Source: Holosporales bacterium
GTDB lineage: Bacteria > Pseudomonadota > Alphaproteobacteria > RUG11792
Reading direction: 5' to 3'
Length of the DNA stretch: 16,844 bases
Assembly: GCA_031279295.1 (NCBI GenBank)
Contig: JAITIT010000002.1
Span: 1 to 16,844, forward strand
The position numbers were made by a program, and so were the translations under genes. The first letter of the stretch is position 1. Each line of letters starts with the position of its first letter. Shown here one piece after another: positions 14,405 to 16,844 of this stretch. Below the pieces are notes generated by a model that saw only the letters and a list, made by a program, of their open reading frames with translations, ran no database searches and was not told the DNA's origin.

Positions 14405-16844
14405 AGCAATAACAGAAAAATGAAGCCTAGAAGAAGAATGGTAAGCCTGATAGTGTTAGCTGGAACGCTAGCAATGGTCGGGACAGCAACCGCGACAGAC
14501 CTTGGAGCATATCAGGCGGAATATTACACGGATGCAGATGCGGAATGCATAGCAAGGGGAGTCATCGAGAGAGCCTGCAGTAGACCGAAAGACCCAGAAA
14601 GCATAGTAGCCATAGTGATACTAGCATGCGCCAAAACAGATTGGGAGGCAGAGAAAGCAGGGGGGACACAACACGATAACACCGCAATCGATACACTCAG
14701 AAGGCAGATGAATCTCCTGACAGACGACGACTGGGCTGGATTGATGCAGAAAGCCTTAGCGATACTGCAGGAAACAGAGAAAGGGAGACAACAAGCTCTG
14801 TTAATAGAAAAGATCGAGGAAACAGCCGGCGCGCGACAGGGGGCAGAGATCTTAGCACTGGAGATAATCGACCGATGGGCGCTTGAGTACGCACTCGTCG
14901 ATGAAGCCCAAGAACTCAAGAGAGTAACACCGTATGGGCGTGCATGGGATGTAGTCGAGAGCCTAGGTATAGAAGGAGACAGCGTCACAAAAAGAGGAGG
15001 TGATGACCGCATGACGGCGATAGCAGAGATAACTGCAGAAATGAAATACCGGGGAGAACAGGAACCGCACAAAGTGGAAGACGAGTTGGGTCGCGAGCTG
15101 GAGCGTAGAGAGGTAGTAGGTAAGGCCGTATACAGGATGGTACCCGTAGTCGTGAGCACCACCGCCACAAAAAGGACCGAGGAACCCCAAGTAGGCAAAT
15201 ACGATGTCCGGCTCACGACAAAACGGGAGGAAGCCGTCAACGTACAGCTGATGAGGAACGCACACGGGGTAATCAAGTGGGTAAGCAGGACGGATGAAAG
15301 CACCCCGCGCACGAGGTGGCTAATCAAAGCACTGGTGCAAGAAGACGTAAACGACCAGGCAGCCAAACTGACACACCAGAAAGCGAAGGCGCTACCACAC
15401 CGAGACAACAAAGATGTCGACGAAGCCTACACAGTGGCAGGCATGAACAAGGAATACGAACAATACACCCTGGAAAGCATAAGGGGCAGCCAACTCAACG
15501 ATAGCGTTAAGGAGGAGAGAATAGCCGCAGTTGAGAGGGGACGAGAAATGGGGCAAACATACCTCAAACTCCCAGCGAAGAACGGAACACCGCTGTGGAT
15601 AAAGCTCGAAAGTCAAGCTGCTACGGGAGCACCAGGAAGGCGAGGCATCGCGGTAGTACCAGCCAACTACGACGAAGAAGGCGCCATACATGTACCATAC
15701 GGACTAGTAACCGAAAGAGCCTGGAATGCGGTATGCAACAGAATGGGCGAAGAGTACGCCAACAAAACAGAGCTAGCATGTCTGACGCCACAAGGGCACG
15801 AGAGAGAACTACAAGAAATTAGGAAAAACATGGCCAGGATGGTTGCAGACCAATTTGGAATCAAGGGTGAGGGGCCAAGGCGGACGGTCGAAACAATAGA
15901 AGACGTCATGTACCAGAACCTCACGATAAACAGGCACAGTATGAGTTACGAGGAAGAGATAGAGATCGAGATGCCGAGAGGAGGATGGACAGGAAGTGGA
16001 GAAAGAGCAAGCGCAGAAAGGGAAGTAAGAGCGAGGAGGCTAGGAGAGAGCCAACCAAGAGCAGCACCCCTGAGCGACACAGACCAGAGACGAGACACAC
16101 ACGCAGCATTAATGCACGAGGCCGTCACACTCCTATGCAAAAAGCAAGACATAAGCGTGGAAGAAGCGGTGGCCAACGCAGTATGGATAGTACAGAATAG
16201 GTACACGCTAACCGCACTGGACGGACGGGGAGGAAGAGTCACGCCGACAATAGCCCAAATCGAACAGGTTGCAGGGGCAGTAGCCGGGGAACTGCGAGGG
16301 GTGAGCGCTAGAGATCTAACCAGACTGGGAGTATTCCCACATCATGGCTTCATGGCAATCCGATGTCTCATGTCTGCTGAACAGACTGTGATAGGGCCTG
16401 CACAGTACATCCTCACATACGGGCGGAAAATAGCGCAGACGAGTGAGAGAGGGGGGGACGAGCTGCGCGCTGAGAACGTACTAATAGCTGAGTTCATGCA
16501 ACCCCAACACATAACAGGAGATGGAGCGTGCGGCATCTATGCAGCAGGAGAAGGATCAAGACAGGAATACAGCAGGCTGATACAGACACAAGCCAGCAAA
16601 CAAGCGGCAGACCTCTGGGAGGAGGGAAGACGGATATGGCACATGAACCACGCTAACGCAGCGCTGACAGGATGGATTGACGCAGGCGGTCCACTGAATG
16701 CACGCATAGACGGCATAGATGGCAGAATGGTACACATGGAAGCACAGAACAAAATAGCAAGGGCGGTACACAGCTGGCGGGCTATAGCGACGGAGAGGCT
16801 AACGACCTACATAACAAAAGGCAAAAGTAAGCAGGCGACACCCG
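14402..16844 (+). CDS. Large orphan exported protein, 3' end outside the window
   Basis: Not recognised. One frame stays open from ATG 14402 to the window end (814 complete codons). The N-terminus is a convincing Sec signal peptide: basic n-region (K6, K8, R10-R12), hydrophobic core about 14-27, and an AxA site at 29-31 with cleavage before T32. ATG codons at residues 7 and 13 are alternative starts. The mature part is highly charged and mostly helix-like (rich in E, R, K, A, Q), with cysteines near C45 and C53. It contains no phenylalanine before residue 485 and only four in all. The plus strand is notably T-poor, with A-, G- or C-ending codons favoured, unlike the MFS and rsmE genes on the same strand. 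No enzyme motif, transmembrane anchor or clear internal repeat was found. The adjacent ATPase suggests a secreted or surface protein, which is inference. Confidence 0.75.
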   Translation, partial: MSNNRKMKPRRRMVSLIVLAGTLAMVGTATATDLGAYQAEYYTDADAECIARGVIERACSRPKDPESIVAIVILACAKTDWEAEKAGGTQHDNTAIDTLRRQMNLLTDDDWAGLMQKALAILQETEKGRQQALLIEKIEETAGARQGAEILALEIIDRWALEYALVDEAQELKRVTPYGRAWDVVESLGIEGDSVTKRGGDDRMTAIAEITAEMKYRGEQEPHKVEDELGRELERREVVGKAVYRMVPVVVSTTATKRTEEPQVGKYDVRLTTKREEAVNVQLMRNAHGVIKWVSRTDESTPRTRWLIKALVQEDVNDQAAKLTHQKAKALPHRDNKDVDEAYTVAGMNKEYEQYTLESIRGSQLNDSVKEERIAAVERGREMGQTYLKLPAKNGTPLWIKLESQAATGAPGRRGIAVVPANYDEEGAIHVPYGLVTERAWNAVCNRMGEEYANKTELACLTPQGHERELQEIRKNMARMVADQFGIKGEGPRRTVETIEDVMYQNLTINRHSMSYEEEIEIEMPRGGWTGSGERASAEREVRARRLGESQPRAAPLSDTDQRRDTHAALMHEAVTLLCKKQDISVEEAVANAVWIVQNRYTLTALDGRGGRVTPTIAQIEQVAGAVAGELRGVSARDLTRLGVFPHHGFMAIRCLMSAEQTVIGPAQYILTYGRKIAQTSERGGDELRAENVLIAEFMQPQHITGDGACGIYAAGEGSRQEYSRLIQTQASKQAADLWEEGRRIWHMNHANAALTGWIDAGGPLNARIDGIDGRMVHMEAQNKIARAVHSWRAIATERLTTYITKGKSKQATP

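Noticed and set aside
14524..15411. 295-codon open frame on the minus strand inside the large exported-protein gene
   Set aside because: It is a shadow: the plus strand is poor in T, so reverse-strand stop codons are rare. The translated product is dominated by Ser, Leu, Ala and Cys and has no domain, while the plus-strand frame is longer and starts with a signal peptide.
1..16844. tRNA/rRNA genes, CRISPR arrays, insertion sequences, phage genes
   Set aside because: Looked for by eye (tRNA T-arm and anticodon patterns, regularly spaced repeats, transposase motifs, terminal repeats); none could be supported.

Overview
The window looks like chromosomal DNA of a host-associated alphaproteobacterium, plausibly from the Rickettsiales/Holosporales kind of lineage. 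This rests on impressions, not a tree: the FabF and RsmE proteins read as alphaproteobacterial, a drug/metabolite transporter resembles the rickettsial S-adenosylmethionine carrier, an MFS carrier resembles those of intracellular bacteria, and four different uptake or exchange transporters sit within about 10 kb. Base composition is moderate, genes are tightly packed, and several start codons are GTG or TTG. No rRNA, tRNA, CRISPR array, insertion sequence or phage gene was seen.

Layout. Positions 1-7278 are all minus strand. An AdiC-like amino-acid/polyamine permease is followed by the tRNA methylthiotransferase gene mtaB. Upstream of them lies a three-gene unit read as nucleoside transporter (CNT family), acetyl-CoA-synthetase-like ligase and glucose-6-phosphate isomerase (pgi), with overlapping or nearly touching ends. 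A 336-363 base divergent intergenic region (7279-7641) separates this from the plus-strand pair MFS transporter and rsmE. Convergent to rsmE, with stop codons overlapping by 4 bases, is a minus-strand unit read as acpP, fabF and a DMT-family transporter.

From 12286 to the window end the character changes. Three plus-strand genes follow: a small, very hydrophilic protein with no phenylalanine; a GspE/PilB-type secretion or pilus ATPase whose zinc-binding cysteine module is missing; and an exported protein of at least 814 residues that runs off the window and has no phenylalanine in its first 484 residues. The first and third resemble nothing I recognise. This accessory block is the best candidate for an undescribed system: a lone secretion-type ATPase between two orphan proteins, at least one with a convincing signal peptide.

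Functionally, the core part combines nutrient import (amino acids or polyamines, nucleosides, an organic anion, perhaps S-adenosylmethionine) with two-carbon or short-chain acyl activation, sugar-phosphate isomerisation, fatty-acid elongation and RNA modification. The ligase is notable because all four acetate-pocket residues of classical Acs are replaced. Two degenerate CtrA-like direct repeats precede the MFS gene and the accessory block, and a 9-bp inverted repeat brackets the promoter -10 element and the start codon of the large exported protein.
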